The notes below the pieces were generated by a model. It made no database searches and was not told where the DNA came from. It was given only the letters and a program-made list of their open reading frames with translations. 64,000 nt of DNA from Thermoplasmata archaeon (GTDB lineage Archaea; Thermoplasmatota; Thermoplasmata; Thermoplasmatales; Thermoplasmataceae): assembly GCA_021806235.1 (NCBI GenBank), contig JAJZXU010000035.1:1-64000 (forward strand), read 5' to 3'. This document shows positions 43,741 through 54,881 of this stretch, piece after piece. Both the position numbers and the translations under genes were made by a program. The stretch's first letter is position 1. Each line of letters opens with the position of its first letter.

Positions 43741-45456
43741 CTAATATTCTGAGATCTGATTTAAATAAAATGTTGTGTTATTGCTTGCAGTTATGGTCGC
43801 AGGGTATAGATATATATTCGTTTTAATTATAGTAGAATTATTTATAGTTCTATTAATTGTTATGTTTTTGAATCCGTTATATGCGTTTATTGTTATGTTT
43901 ATTGATTTGTTTAATGAATCGTTTAGATAGAATACGCCTGGAGGAATGAAGAAATGGTCTGATTTTTCGCTTGTCGAATTTATTGTAGTATTGTATGGTA
44001 TAAATGTGGAATTCATACCTGTTACATTTTTACTCATAAATGTCATTCCATACTCTTCATCTATTATCGAATAGTTATCTAAAAGATACGAATTGAACCA
44101 TGTCATTGAATTCAATGTAACCTTATTATTTAAGCTGGCATTATCATTAAACCATACTGAATAAGGGTCTGCCAGTGAATAATTGTAATATGTAATATTT
44201 GTACCGATAGCAAGGTGATAATAGTTATCTGATGCAGCCTGCGGCATGTTGTTCTGTATAAGTATTACAGAATTTTTGGGCACCTGCTTTATCATATTAC
44301 TGAGGGCACGATCAGAATGGCTTATTGCCATATCATTTTTTATTGCCGGAACATTGTTTTGAGAATGCATAGAGATCTCAACGGTTAATGGGGTTGCTAC
44401 GGAATAGCTTACAACACTTAAAACAAGAATTACCACGGCGATCTTCTTTATCTTCTTTAAATCAAATTTCTGTGGCCTTAAATTTGTTAACCTGTTTAAC
44501 CCAAGTATGGTAGCAAAAAATATTACTGGTATTATCAGTGCCGGGTATTGAAAACCAATGGGGTCAAAATACGGTAGGTAGTTATATAAAAATTCCATGC
44601 CAATATACGGTATAAGCATAATTGATGCCTCAGGATATATGAGAAATATGAATAATAATGGAAATCCTATTAACAGTATATATGATATCTTTAATGGGAG
44701 ATTGGAGAATAGTAGGCTCAAACCTGATGAATGCACAGATGAAGATGATGCTACATGTGTTATGTGTGCTGTGTATGCTAAGCCGTAATATATATTAACC
44801 CATGCCAGTACTCCGATAGCAATGAACAGAACACCCAGTGCATATTTAAATGATTTGTCAGAGAATTTCTTACCCCTTATTATTAAGAATACGAAATAGA
44901 ATAACAGTATGAATGGCACAAGATAATCTGATATTGCTGCAAGAAATACAAAAACCAGTGAATACTTATTTTTATTGTATAACCAGAAGTATATAGCCAT
45001 TAAAAATAATGTTGGAAATAATGCCATAAAATGAAAGTCAAACCAGGTTACACCTGATAATGGGTAATACAGTAAATATGATAATGCCAGTATGAGAGAT
45101 ATCTTATCATTTTTTAATATTTTCTGGCCTATTTTATATAATGGTATTGCACCTATTGCTATAAAAATTGACTGAAAAATTAAAAGTACCGATGGATGTG
45201 GATAAAGATCGTAAAATGGGGCAATAATAAAATATATCATTTTATTTGCATCAATAGGCCTTGCTGTAACTCCATATATTATGTGGCCTGAAAAAGCCCT
45301 GTATAATAATGATGATGTTAAACCAAGGTCAAAAACACTTGCCTGGAACGTGTAATATCTGAATAGTGATATGGCGGACCATACTATAGAATAGACTATT
45401 ACTGCAATAATAAGATATAACGATGCTTTATTTTTTATAAATTTATTAACAAACAT
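43741..45456 (-). CDS. DUF2079-like multi-TM membrane protein
   Basis: VFDLGLTSSLLYRAFSG..., WFDFHFMALFPTLFLMA, many TM helices. Confidence 0.8.
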   Translation of the reverse strand: MFVNKFIKNKASLYLIIAVIVYSIVWSAISLFRYYTFQASVFDLGLTSSLLYRAFSGHIIYGVTARPIDANKMIYFIIAPFYDLYPHPSVLLIFQSIFIAIGAIPLYKIGQKILKNDKISLILALSYLLYYPLSGVTWFDFHFMALFPTLFLMAIYFWLYNKNKYSLVFVFLAAISDYLVPFILLFYFVFLIIRGKKFSDKSFKYALGVLFIAIGVLAWVNIYYGLAYTAHITHVASSSSVHSSGLSLLFSNLPLKISYILLIGFPLLFIFLIYPEASIMLIPYIGMEFLYNYLPYFDPIGFQYPALIIPVIFFATILGLNRLTNLRPQKFDLKKIKKIAVVILVLSVVSYSVATPLTVEISMHSQNNVPAIKNDMAISHSDRALSNMIKQVPKNSVILIQNNMPQAASDNYYHLAIGTNITYYNYSLADPYSVWFNDNASLNNKVTLNSMTWFNSYLLDNYSIIDEEYGMTFMSKNVTGMNSTFIPYNTTINSTSEKSDHFFIPPGVFYLNDSLNKSINITINAYNGFKNITINRTINNSTIIKTNIYLYPATITASNNTTFYLNQISEY

Positions 45457-45493
45457 TTTATAATGATGATTATGCCAATTTAATATAAAAATT

Positions 45494-46417
45494 TTAATAT
45501 TTGTAATATTTAATTAGTTTATTTATGCCCTCGTCCAGAGATATTTTTGCCTTAAATTTTATTAATTCTTCGGCTTTTTTTGTGTCCGCAAGTGTTTCAT
45601 TAACATATGTTGCCTTCATGGGATTTTCTATATATTCTGGCTCTATTTTTTTATTTAAATGTTCATTTAATGTATCAACAAGTTCTTTTAATGAGTAATT
45701 TTTTCCTGTGCCAACATTATAAACATTGAAATTTTTATTATTTTCTGAGGCGAGGGTTAATGCATTAACCAGATCTTCTACGAATACGAAATCTCTTCTC
45801 TGTTCTCCATCACCATATAATACAGGGGATTTATTATCATGCATTGCCCATAAAAACTGTGATACCAGATTAGCATAAATTTTTTTAGACCTTTCATTGT
45901 ATCCATATACTGAGAAAAATCTCATTGCTGATATATCCAGATTATATAGCTTTGAATATAATTCCGCTATTCTTTCCATAGCTATTCTTGCTTCTGTATA
46001 ATAATCTGTTACTCTTGGTATTATATCTTCCCTCTGTGGTGGATTAATGCCATTATATATTGATGATGTTGATGCATATACTACTTTTGATTTGCTTTTT
46101 TTTGCGTATTCCAGTACAGTCGTTAAATCATTTATTGCATTACTCATCAGATGTGGATTATTTTTATACATTGGAGATGATGAATATATACCTATATGGA
46201 ATATGTAATCCGGATTTATTTCATAATTTTCAAGATTCTCAACCCTATCCCTTATAAATTCTATATTATTTATTGAATCATCCAGATTTCTCATGGAACC
46301 TGTCTGGAGGTCATCCATAACATAAACATGGTTATCTTTATACAATGCATTAACCAGATTTGACCCAATGAAACCGGCACCGCCTGTAATTAAAACTTCT
46401 TTGTTTTTCAATGACAT
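45494..46417 (-). CDS. NAD-dependent nucleotide-sugar epimerase/dehydratase
   Basis: GGAGFIGSNLV Rossmann, YTEARIAMER (YxxxR in place of the usual YxxxK), SDR-extended organisation. Confidence 0.9.
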   Translation of the reverse strand: MSLKNKEVLITGGAGFIGSNLVNALYKDNHVYVMDDLQTGSMRNLDDSINNIEFIRDRVENLENYEINPDYIFHIGIYSSSPMYKNNPHLMSNAINDLTTVLEYAKKSKSKVVYASTSSIYNGINPPQREDIIPRVTDYYTEARIAMERIAELYSKLYNLDISAMRFFSVYGYNERSKKIYANLVSQFLWAMHDNKSPVLYGDGEQRRDFVFVEDLVNALTLASENNKNFNVYNVGTGKNYSLKELVDTLNEHLNKKIEPEYIENPMKATYVNETLADTKKAEELIKFKAKISLDEGINKLIKYYKY

Positions 46418-46512
46418 AAGAGGGTATTAATTATGTATATAAAAAAATTTGTTAACTGTTGGCTATATCATAGTATAGCAAAAGTATTTTAATACATAAA
46501 AATTCTTAAATT

Positions 46513-47391
46513 ATGTTAAAGAATATTGAATATAATGCTGAGGGTAGATATACGTACGATGGTGCCGGTGTTAAATTAAAAAGAGTTCTGGCAAATAATA
46601 CAGTAAGGGTAACCGATCCGTTTTTATTACTTGATAATTTCGGATCCAGAGAGATAAATGATTATATAAAAGGGTTTCCTTGGCATCCCCACAGGGGTAT
46701 AGAAACGGTAACATACGTTTTAAATGGAAAGGTTGATCACAGGGATAGCGAGGATAATTCAGGCACAATATACAGAGGAGATGTTCAATGGATGACGGCA
46801 GGCAGTGGTATATTTCATGAGGAAATGCCAGAATACATTGAGGATGAAGATAAAAAGATTATAGATACCTATATGTCCGGATTCCAGCTATGGGTAAATT
46901 TGCCTGCAGATAGAAAAATGGTAACTCCTGTATACAGGGCAATTAAATCAAATGACATACCTGAAATAGATGATAATAATGTAAAAATAAAAATAATCTC
47001 AGGTACATATAATAATGTGGAAGGGCCATATGACGGTGGAACCCAGAAAGTTTCATATTATCATGTAAAAATGGAAAATGAGTCCTCGTTTGTATATAAA
47101 ACAGAACATGGTTTCAGGACAGTAATGTATTTAATTGACGGAAACTTAAAAATAAATAATAAATTTGACTATAAAACAAATACCGCATTAATATTTTCAA
47201 CTGAAGGCAATGAAATAAATTTCAATGCTATAGATTATTCTGAATTTATAATAATAGGTGGAAAACCACTGAATGAGCCAATTGCATGGTACGGTCCAAT
47301 AGTCATGAATACAGATGAACAGATAAGGGAGGCGATAAACGATTTGAATACAGACAACTTTGTAAAGGAAAAACACCCTTTGTTTGAATGA
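46513..47391 (+). CDS. Pirin-family protein
   Basis: DPFLLLDNFG, GFPWHPHRGIETVTYVLNG, DVQWMTAGSGIFHEEMP. Confidence 0.95.
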   Translation: MLKNIEYNAEGRYTYDGAGVKLKRVLANNTVRVTDPFLLLDNFGSREINDYIKGFPWHPHRGIETVTYVLNGKVDHRDSEDNSGTIYRGDVQWMTAGSGIFHEEMPEYIEDEDKKIIDTYMSGFQLWVNLPADRKMVTPVYRAIKSNDIPEIDDNNVKIKIISGTYNNVEGPYDGGTQKVSYYHVKMENESSFVYKTEHGFRTVMYLIDGNLKINNKFDYKTNTALIFSTEGNEINFNAIDYSEFIIIGGKPLNEPIAWYGPIVMNTDEQIREAINDLNTDNFVKEKHPLFE

Positions 47392-47481
47392 GTGTGTTTT
47401 ATAGTATTTATCTTTTTATTTTCATTTTATAAAAAAATTACAGCAACAATTAAATTTAAAATAAGTTAAGCATAAACCATT

Positions 47482-48258
47482 ATGGAAATTTCAATTATCA
47501 AAGACTCATCGGAAATAGAAAAATTCATGGAAATAATAAAATCAGCATGGGCATCAGATAATGCAATTTATCAGTTCTATGACACATTACATTCAATGCC
47601 ATACCATGGGGGATTTTTACTGGGTGCATATGATAATGATAAAATGGTTGGAATGAGTTTTTCTTACCCGGGATTTAGGAATAATAAGGTTTATTTATAC
47701 TCACACATGACCGGTGTAATAAATAATAAGAAATATTCAAATATTGGATATGAGTTAAAAATAAAACAAAAAGAACTGGCACTTGATTATGGTTATGATT
47801 TAATTGTATGGACATTTGATCCAATGATGAGTTTAAATGCATATTTTAATTTGAATAAACTGGGTGCACTATCAAGGAATTATATCGATAATTTTTATGG
47901 AAACATGAGGGATGGGATTAATAGAGGTGTTCCAACTGATAGACTTGTTGCAGAGTGGTATATAAAAAATAGTTATAATAAAAGCTATGAAAAACCTGAG
48001 TATATAAATACCATTGATGAAAATAATATATATTTCAGTGAAATAAAATCCGATTTAATAGCATTAAGAATTTTTAATAATTATGGTGAGCTGAAAAATA
48101 CAGATTTAAACAAGGCAGTAAAAATAAAACTGGAATACAGACATATATTTCATGAATTATTGAATAAGAATTATACAGTAATCAACTTTGATAAAAACAG
48201 TTATTCGTATATATTCAAAAAGGATTATAAAATAAATGAAAAAAATATATTTTTATAA
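47482..48258 (+). CDS. GNAT-like acetyltransferase (COG3375-type)
   Basis: VGMSFSYPGF...LYSHMTGV...YDLIVWTFDPMMSLNAYFNLNKLGA. Confidence 0.8.
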   Translation: MEISIIKDSSEIEKFMEIIKSAWASDNAIYQFYDTLHSMPYHGGFLLGAYDNDKMVGMSFSYPGFRNNKVYLYSHMTGVINNKKYSNIGYELKIKQKELALDYGYDLIVWTFDPMMSLNAYFNLNKLGALSRNYIDNFYGNMRDGINRGVPTDRLVAEWYIKNSYNKSYEKPEYINTIDENNIYFSEIKSDLIALRIFNNYGELKNTDLNKAVKIKLEYRHIFHELLNKNYTVINFDKNSYSYIFKKDYKINEKNIFL

Positions 48259-50622
48259 TGGCAGATCCCAGTCCTTATCAGATTCAACCTTTCCAAGGGC
48301 CGCTTCCAGCTGTATTCTCTTTTCAACGGATGCAACCAGTTTTCTAACGTGAACAACTGCATCCGGGTTAACAGATATATCATCTATTCCAGATCTTACA
48401 AGGAAATCAACAATTTCATCATACTGTGATGGTGCCTGGCCACATATTGATACTATTTTTCCATCCCTGTGTGCTATTTTTATCAAATACCTTATAGACC
48501 TTTTCACGGCTAAATCCCTTTCATCAAACATGGAACTCATTTTACCATTGTTTCTATCCGATCCCAGCAAAAGCATTGTTAAATCATTCGACCCTATTGA
48601 ATAACCATCAACATATTCATTGAATTTATCGGCTAAAATTATATTACTTGGTATTTCTGACATTAAAAACAATTTAAAATCCTTATTTCTTTCCAGTCCA
48701 TTGTCCTCCATTATTTTTACAACTCTTTTTAATTCCTCAACTGTTCTGGTAAATGGAATCATAACCCAGAGATTCCGCAACAAATATTCATCTATTGCTT
48801 TTTTAACAGCCTTTAATTCAAGTTTAAATGCATCTCTGTACCTTTCATCATAATACCTTGAAGACCCCCTCCATCCAAGCAGAGGATTGTCCTCATCGGG
48901 TTCAAATTCTTTTCCACCCTTAAGGTTTTTATATTCATCTGATTTAAAATCTGAAAATCTTAATACAACAGGCCGGGGTGCAAATGCCCTGCAAACATCG
49001 CCAAGCGATTCAGCCAGTTTCTCAACAAAATAGTTTCCCCTGTTATTTTTTATTAATGATAATGGATGCTCCCCTATCTGTGCCCATATAAATTCTTCTC
49101 TCATTAATCCTATACCATCGGATGGCAACTTTGAAACTCTTTCCGCTAATTCCGGTTCTCCCATGTTTACCATTATTTTTGTTCCGGTAATTATATCGCC
49201 CTCGTATGAATATATGTTTTCTGGCCTGCTCTGTTTATCTTCTTCTCCTTCTATCCCGCCCCTGTAGACTATTCCGGTTTTTGCATCAACGGTTATCAAC
49301 TCATTATCATTTATTGTTTCAGTTGCCTTTTTACCATATGATGATGTGCCAACTATACATGGAACCCCAAGTTCCCTGGACACTATTGCGGCATGGCATG
49401 TTAATCCCCCCTCATCGGTTATAATAGCCTTGGCCTTACCCATTATGGGTACCCAGTCGGGTGATGTCATTTTTGTAACCAGTATATCTCCCTCATTAAA
49501 TTTGTTAATTTCTTCCGTTCCCATCAGAATTTTTGCCCTGCCCACAATTTTACCTGGAGATGCCGGCAAACCTTTCAGTATAATACCATTTTCCACATTT
49601 TTCTCAACACTTTTTTCCATATTAACACCATTATCTTTCTTTTTATTACTCCAGACAGTTTCTAATCTTGCCTGCACAATATATATTTTATGATCGAATG
49701 AATCCTGTGCCCACTCAATATCCATGTAGCTATTATAATGCTCTTCCAGTTCAATGCCATATTTCGCAAGCTGTATTATTTCACTATCTGTTAATGACTG
49801 TACATCTGATTTTTCTGTATCAACAATCAGATCCTCCGTTCCTCCGGTTTCGAGAGCCTTTAACATTTTTGTTTTTTTTGTTATTGTCTTGTCTATAATT
49901 TTCAATGTTTTTTTATCAACATAGAACGTATCGGGTGTAACAACACCGCCAACTATGTATTCTCCAAGGCCGTAACTTGATTCAATAACAATTTTTGAAT
50001 CATCGCCGTTAGAAACATCAAGTGTAAACATTACGCCGGAAGTTTCAGAAAAAATCTGTTTCTGTATTACAGTTGCTAGGCTAATTTTAAAATGATCAAA
50101 ATGCTTTTTTTCCCTGTAATATATGGCTCTCGGTGAAAATAAACTTGCATAGCATAGTTTTACTTTTTCCAGTACATCTTCAACACCGTGAACATTTAAA
50201 AATGTTTCCTGCTCACCCGCAAAGCTTGCATCGGGCAAATCCTCTGAGGTTGCAGATGACCTTACGGCTACATATATATTCTTTTCTTTTTCTATTAATT
50301 TAGTATAATTACTATAAATCTGATCTTCAAAATTCTTTTCAAATTTCGATTCAAGAAATAATTTTTTTATACTGCTGCTTGCATTATTCAATTCAATAGA
50401 ATCTTCAACGTTTGTACTATTTATTATATCAATTATTTTATCATCCAGATTATTTTTATTCAGAAATTCATTATATGCATATGCTGTAGTAGAAAATCCA
50501 TTTGGGATCGGTATATCTTTCATTCTTGCCATCTCGCCAAGATTTGCGGATTTTCCACCAACTATACTGACATTATCCTTTGTTATATCACTAAACCATA
50601 GAATTAAATCCTTACCGGACAT
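48253..50622 (-). CDS. ppsA: Phosphoenolpyruvate synthase
   Basis: SIVGGKSANLGEM, GGLTCHAAIVSRELGVPCIVGT, C-terminal PEP-utiliser barrel with ICGQAPS. Confidence 0.97.
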   Translation of the reverse strand: MSGKDLILWFSDITKDNVSIVGGKSANLGEMARMKDIPIPNGFSTTAYAYNEFLNKNNLDDKIIDIINSTNVEDSIELNNASSSIKKLFLESKFEKNFEDQIYSNYTKLIEKEKNIYVAVRSSATSEDLPDASFAGEQETFLNVHGVEDVLEKVKLCYASLFSPRAIYYREKKHFDHFKISLATVIQKQIFSETSGVMFTLDVSNGDDSKIVIESSYGLGEYIVGGVVTPDTFYVDKKTLKIIDKTITKKTKMLKALETGGTEDLIVDTEKSDVQSLTDSEIIQLAKYGIELEEHYNSYMDIEWAQDSFDHKIYIVQARLETVWSNKKKDNGVNMEKSVEKNVENGIILKGLPASPGKIVGRAKILMGTEEINKFNEGDILVTKMTSPDWVPIMGKAKAIITDEGGLTCHAAIVSRELGVPCIVGTSSYGKKATETINDNELITVDAKTGIVYRGGIEGEEDKQSRPENIYSYEGDIITGTKIMVNMGEPELAERVSKLPSDGIGLMREEFIWAQIGEHPLSLIKNNRGNYFVEKLAESLGDVCRAFAPRPVVLRFSDFKSDEYKNLKGGKEFEPDEDNPLLGWRGSSRYYDERYRDAFKLELKAVKKAIDEYLLRNLWVMIPFTRTVEELKRVVKIMEDNGLERNKDFKLFLMSEIPSNIILADKFNEYVDGYSIGSNDLTMLLLGSDRNNGKMSSMFDERDLAVKRSIRYLIKIAHRDGKIVSICGQAPSQYDEIVDFLVRSGIDDISVNPDAVVHVRKLVASVEKRIQLEAALGKVESDKDWDLPL

Positions 50623-51242
50623 AATAGAATTATTTTTTATTGGTATTTAAACTATATGATTTTTTTCCATAAATTTTCGTCAATAAACGTATATAGCTTT
50701 TATTAAGTTTGTAAAAATAAGAGCAATTAAAGATTATTATACGTGCATAATATTGATATGAACCTTTAATTTAAAGGAAATATAAACAATTATTTCTAAA
50801 AATTAATAAAAAATTATTATTAGATATATTTAAATATTATGATATTATAGCCCGGAAATTTATTTTCTTAATGCATGTTATATAAATATGTTCCTTGAAA
50901 CGTTTGTTATAAAACCTTTTGTTTAAGTGGCGTGTAATTTATTTATAAAAAAAAATCTACAAAAGCCGTAAAATTAATAATATAACTTTTTTGTTAACGA
51001 AACAAAATTGATATTTGCATATAAAATTCTCTAAAGTTTGATTTCCCCGGTAATAAAAAATATGAATTGGCTTTTATAAAATTAAGTGCCTGGTCAGTGA
51101 TGTGTGTGTGGTAAAATTTAACCCTACAGTATCGTGCTTTACAGAATTTTTGTGTCATTCTCTACCCTGGACTGTATCTGGATATTGTAATGTTTCTATC
51201 TGTAAAAACTCTGGAAAAATATGAATATATAATAACCTAATC

Positions 51243-51260
51243 TAATGTGCCTGCACATTA
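51243..51260. promoter_or_regulatory. Perfect palindrome TAATGTGC-CT-GCACATTA
   Basis: 8-bp arms, 2-nt spacer, 59 bp upstream of the ORF at 51320. Confidence 0.35.
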
Positions 51261-51319
51261 CAGTGACTGGTTACAGAATTTAGAAAAACATTTTAAGGCG
51301 AATTATATTAACATTATAA

Positions 51320-53131
51320 ATGGATAATGATAATTATTCTATTGATCATATAAAATCAAAATCATTAATTATAGCAACATCGTTTCTGAGTCTGGCATTG
51401 ATATATAATCTGTGGTATTTCACAGCATATATTGATTGGAAAATAAGTGCTATAATAGTTCCAGCCATGGAATTAATTGCAACAGTCATCCTTATTCTAT
51501 CATTTAAATTTAAACATGAACTTAAAAGTGAGGGTTTTATACAAACAGGATTTGTTTTTCTTGGAATAACGGCATTTTTCCCCGTAATTTTTTATACTTT
51601 TAGCATAATCTCATATATAGTTCCTGTAATAATTTTAATCTTTATTATTTTATTATATAGAAGTAAACTGTATATAAAAAATGATTATTATTTTCTTGCA
51701 GTTGTATTTTTGATAATGATTGAGAATATAATATTTGTATTCTGGACAATCCCCCCATTTGGAACTGATGAGATAAGTTTTGATTATTATTCTGCATATG
51801 TATTTTTAAAGGGCATTGACCCATATAATATTATAATAAGCCCAGCAATGTTAAAATCACTGGGTATAAACCCGTTATTTTATACACCGCTATCAAATGG
51901 TGGCATTGCAGATAAGTTTTCATATCCCGCCCTATCATTTCTAATTTTTATACCAGCCGTTTTATTAAAAATCCCCCCGGGAATAACTGTATCGTTTTTT
52001 GCATTCCTAATGATATTTATTTTATTCAAATTTTTAAGGAAAAATAATATGTCCTATATATTTATTTTTGTGGCAGCTGTCATTATTTTTAATCCACTAT
52101 TTTATCAGTATGCCCTTGGAGGTATAACCGGATATATATGGTTATCATTTTTAATGGCATCATATTATTTCTTCACAGAAAATAAAAATACTATGTCCGG
52201 AATATTTTTTGGCCTATCACTATCATCAAAACAGTTTGGAGCATATATATTAATTCCATTTATTTATATGGTATACAGAGAATATGGAATTAAAAATGCA
52301 GTGAAATTTCTTGCCTCGATGGCTGCTATTTTTTTAATTTTTAATTTGCCCTTTATGTTATTATCCCCGGCAAATTATATACACAGTATAATTGCACCCT
52401 TAACTGACTCATTAACTGGAATAGGTTCTGGATTTTCACAGCTAGCATTTTCGAATGTATATTATATACCAAGATTATACTTCACAATAATTGAATTTAT
52501 TTTATTAATATTCTTATGGCTGTTGTTTGTTATAAAATATGATAAATATAAATTAATATTATTTGTAATACCGATGGTTGTATTGCAGTTTAATTTTAGA
52601 TCGTTATTCAATTACGTAATTTTATGGGAAATAATATTTACAATGTCTATTGTATTTGTACTTTCTGATAAAAAGTATATTGAAAACATAAATAATAAAA
52701 AGCTGAAATTATTTAAAAAATATGAAGAAAAAGCAAAAAAAAGCATTGTAATGGTAATAGTTTTTATAATAATAGTCACCGGTGCTGGTTCCGCAATAGT
52801 TATGCATGATAATAGCAAGCCCGATATAAAATTTAACATTGTTTCAGCAAATGTAAGCAATGATAATATAACATATATTATATTAAATGTAACAGGGAAT
52901 TTAAATAGCCTTAATAATTCGTTATACCGTGCTTTTTATTCTCCACCAATGTATTCAGCTAATGGCGTCATTTTCTCAGTGCATAATGAACATTATTACG
53001 GTTCCTATGCAATAGTAAATTTAACTCCTCAAAAACCATACTATCTACCATATAAATTGCCAGTAGAGATACTTGTAAGTTCTATAAATTCGCTGTGCAG
53101 CCAGTATATAGATAAAACTAACATTACCTGA
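51320..53131 (+). CDS. Multi-TM membrane protein, GT87/GT-C-like glycosyltransferase candidate
   Basis: SFDYYSAYVFLKGIDPYN and GLSLSSKQFGAYILIPF typical of GT87-like proteins. Confidence 0.65.
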   Translation: MDNDNYSIDHIKSKSLIIATSFLSLALIYNLWYFTAYIDWKISAIIVPAMELIATVILILSFKFKHELKSEGFIQTGFVFLGITAFFPVIFYTFSIISYIVPVIILIFIILLYRSKLYIKNDYYFLAVVFLIMIENIIFVFWTIPPFGTDEISFDYYSAYVFLKGIDPYNIIISPAMLKSLGINPLFYTPLSNGGIADKFSYPALSFLIFIPAVLLKIPPGITVSFFAFLMIFILFKFLRKNNMSYIFIFVAAVIIFNPLFYQYALGGITGYIWLSFLMASYYFFTENKNTMSGIFFGLSLSSKQFGAYILIPFIYMVYREYGIKNAVKFLASMAAIFLIFNLPFMLLSPANYIHSIIAPLTDSLTGIGSGFSQLAFSNVYYIPRLYFTIIEFILLIFLWLLFVIKYDKYKLILFVIPMVVLQFNFRSLFNYVILWEIIFTMSIVFVLSDKKYIENINNKKLKLFKKYEEKAKKSIVMVIVFIIIVTGAGSAIVMHDNSKPDIKFNIVSANVSNDNITYIILNVTGNLNSLNNSLYRAFYSPPMYSANGVIFSVHNEHYYGSYAIVNLTPQKPYYLPYKLPVEILVSSINSLCSQYIDKTNIT

Positions 53132-53178
53132 AAGCAAAAAAATACAAAATTTTAATTAATATATGATAATTATCAAAC

Positions 53179-53763
53179 ATGTTAGAAGATAAATTTGTTG
53201 ACCTAGATGGCTCTAAAATACATTATGTTGAATCCGGAAATGGAATGCCATTTCTGTTTGTTCATGGAGCAAGATTTAATGCAAGGACATATGAGGAAAC
53301 CGGCACAATAGATGCCGTTTCAGGTGCCGGTTTCCGTGCCATTTCAATTGACTTCCCTGGATATGGTAAATCTGAAAATATAGATATGGATTTGTCCAAT
53401 TTTATTGCAAAGTTTATTGATGTCATGAAATTGGAACCGGGTGTTGTTCTTGGGGCATCAATGGGAGGTGAAGCAGTTGTAGGATTTGCAGTAAAATATC
53501 CTGAGAAATTTAAGGCCCTTGTTCTCACCGGGGCTGTTGGCATATCATCATACGAAGACCAGCTGGGTAAAATAGCAGATAAACCAATGTTATTAATCTG
53601 GGGTAAGAATGATATGGTATCCCCGACAAACAACTATAAATTATTAATGAAATATAATAAAAATGCAGAATTTTATAATGTTGGCAGGCAACATGCATGT
53701 TATCTGGATGATAACAAATTATTCAATAATTATATAGAGGAATTTCTTAAAAAAATTAAATAG
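53179..53763 (+). CDS. Alpha/beta hydrolase
   Basis: FVHGARFNARTYEE, GASMGGEA nucleophile elbow, HACYLDD catalytic His. Confidence 0.88.
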   Translation: MLEDKFVDLDGSKIHYVESGNGMPFLFVHGARFNARTYEETGTIDAVSGAGFRAISIDFPGYGKSENIDMDLSNFIAKFIDVMKLEPGVVLGASMGGEAVVGFAVKYPEKFKALVLTGAVGISSYEDQLGKIADKPMLLIWGKNDMVSPTNNYKLLMKYNKNAEFYNVGRQHACYLDDNKLFNNYIEEFLKKIK

Positions 53764-53868
53764 ATTATGTTTTTATATAGTATAAAATAACCTGCAAAAA
53801 ATATATTGTACTGTCCTGTAAATATTTAAAATAATAAATATTATATATAACTTATCATATAACTACTT

Positions 53869-54636
53869 ATGAAACCGAAGGAACAAGTTGAAAATTTAAC
53901 GAAACAATTGGAAGAGACGCATTCTTTATTAAAATCAGAAAAGGCAGCAAATGAGGATTTGAATAATAAAATATCATTACTGGTAAAAAAAATTGACCAG
54001 GATGAGGATGATATAAAATCCCTAAATTTATCAATAGAAGAAAAAGATAACGAATTAAATGATTTAAAGGAAAAGCATGATGATATAAAGAATATCAATG
54101 ATAGCAATGATATAAAAATAAATGAATTAACAGAGGAAACCAGCAACTTAAAATCAGAACTTGAAAGTTTAAACGCAAAGCTGTCAGAGTATGATGAAGA
54201 TTATAATAAATCTAAGAGTAATTATGAGGAGAATGTGGATAAATTAAATAATGCCATAGCTGAAAAGGACCATAATATAGAGGAATTAAGTAAGAAATTA
54301 TATGATATAAACAAAAATTTAAATGATAAAATGGAAGAGTTAACATCGCTTAATGAGAACCATAATAATTTATCTAAAAAACATGATTTATTATTAAAGG
54401 ATAATAATGATAAAACCTTAAAAATAACGGGTCTCGAAAATAAGGTATATGAGCTTGAAAATAAAATAAAGATCCATAATATTAATGAGGAAAATTATAG
54501 GGAAACTATAGACAATTTAAATTCATTGCATGAAACTTTTAAATTGCTACTTGAAAAGTACAGATTTTTACTGTCAAATAACATGACTGTAAGAAAAAGC
54601 TCTATTAAAACAAAGAAAACTACTCCAGAGAAATAA
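53869..54636 (+). CDS. Long coiled-coil protein
   Basis: Heptad-rich sequence throughout, basic C-terminal tail. Confidence 0.75.
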   Translation: MKPKEQVENLTKQLEETHSLLKSEKAANEDLNNKISLLVKKIDQDEDDIKSLNLSIEEKDNELNDLKEKHDDIKNINDSNDIKINELTEETSNLKSELESLNAKLSEYDEDYNKSKSNYEENVDKLNNAIAEKDHNIEELSKKLYDINKNLNDKMEELTSLNENHNNLSKKHDLLLKDNNDKTLKITGLENKVYELENKIKIHNINEENYRETIDNLNSLHETFKLLLEKYRFLLSNNMTVRKSSIKTKKTTPEK

Positions 54637-54881
54637 TTAAATAAATACCAGTATTTATAAATAATTTTATTTATTATTACCCCCTGCATTTTCAGGTCTT
54701 AACTATGAATGCTTATATTATTTTTATTTGCCATTTCAGGGGTTTCATGCAGTAAGTGAATAATAGGTTATTTTATATAATCTACTTAATTATTTTTAAA
54801 TTTCGCATATAAATAAAACTATTGTATTGCATGAACAAAGATTAAATTAATATATAATTTATTAATGTTCAATAGATTAAC

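Noticed and set aside
54680-54760. CCCCCTGCAT ... CAGGGGTTTCATGCAG imperfect inverted repeat
   Set aside because: Arms are offset and mismatched; no adjacent transposase or target duplication
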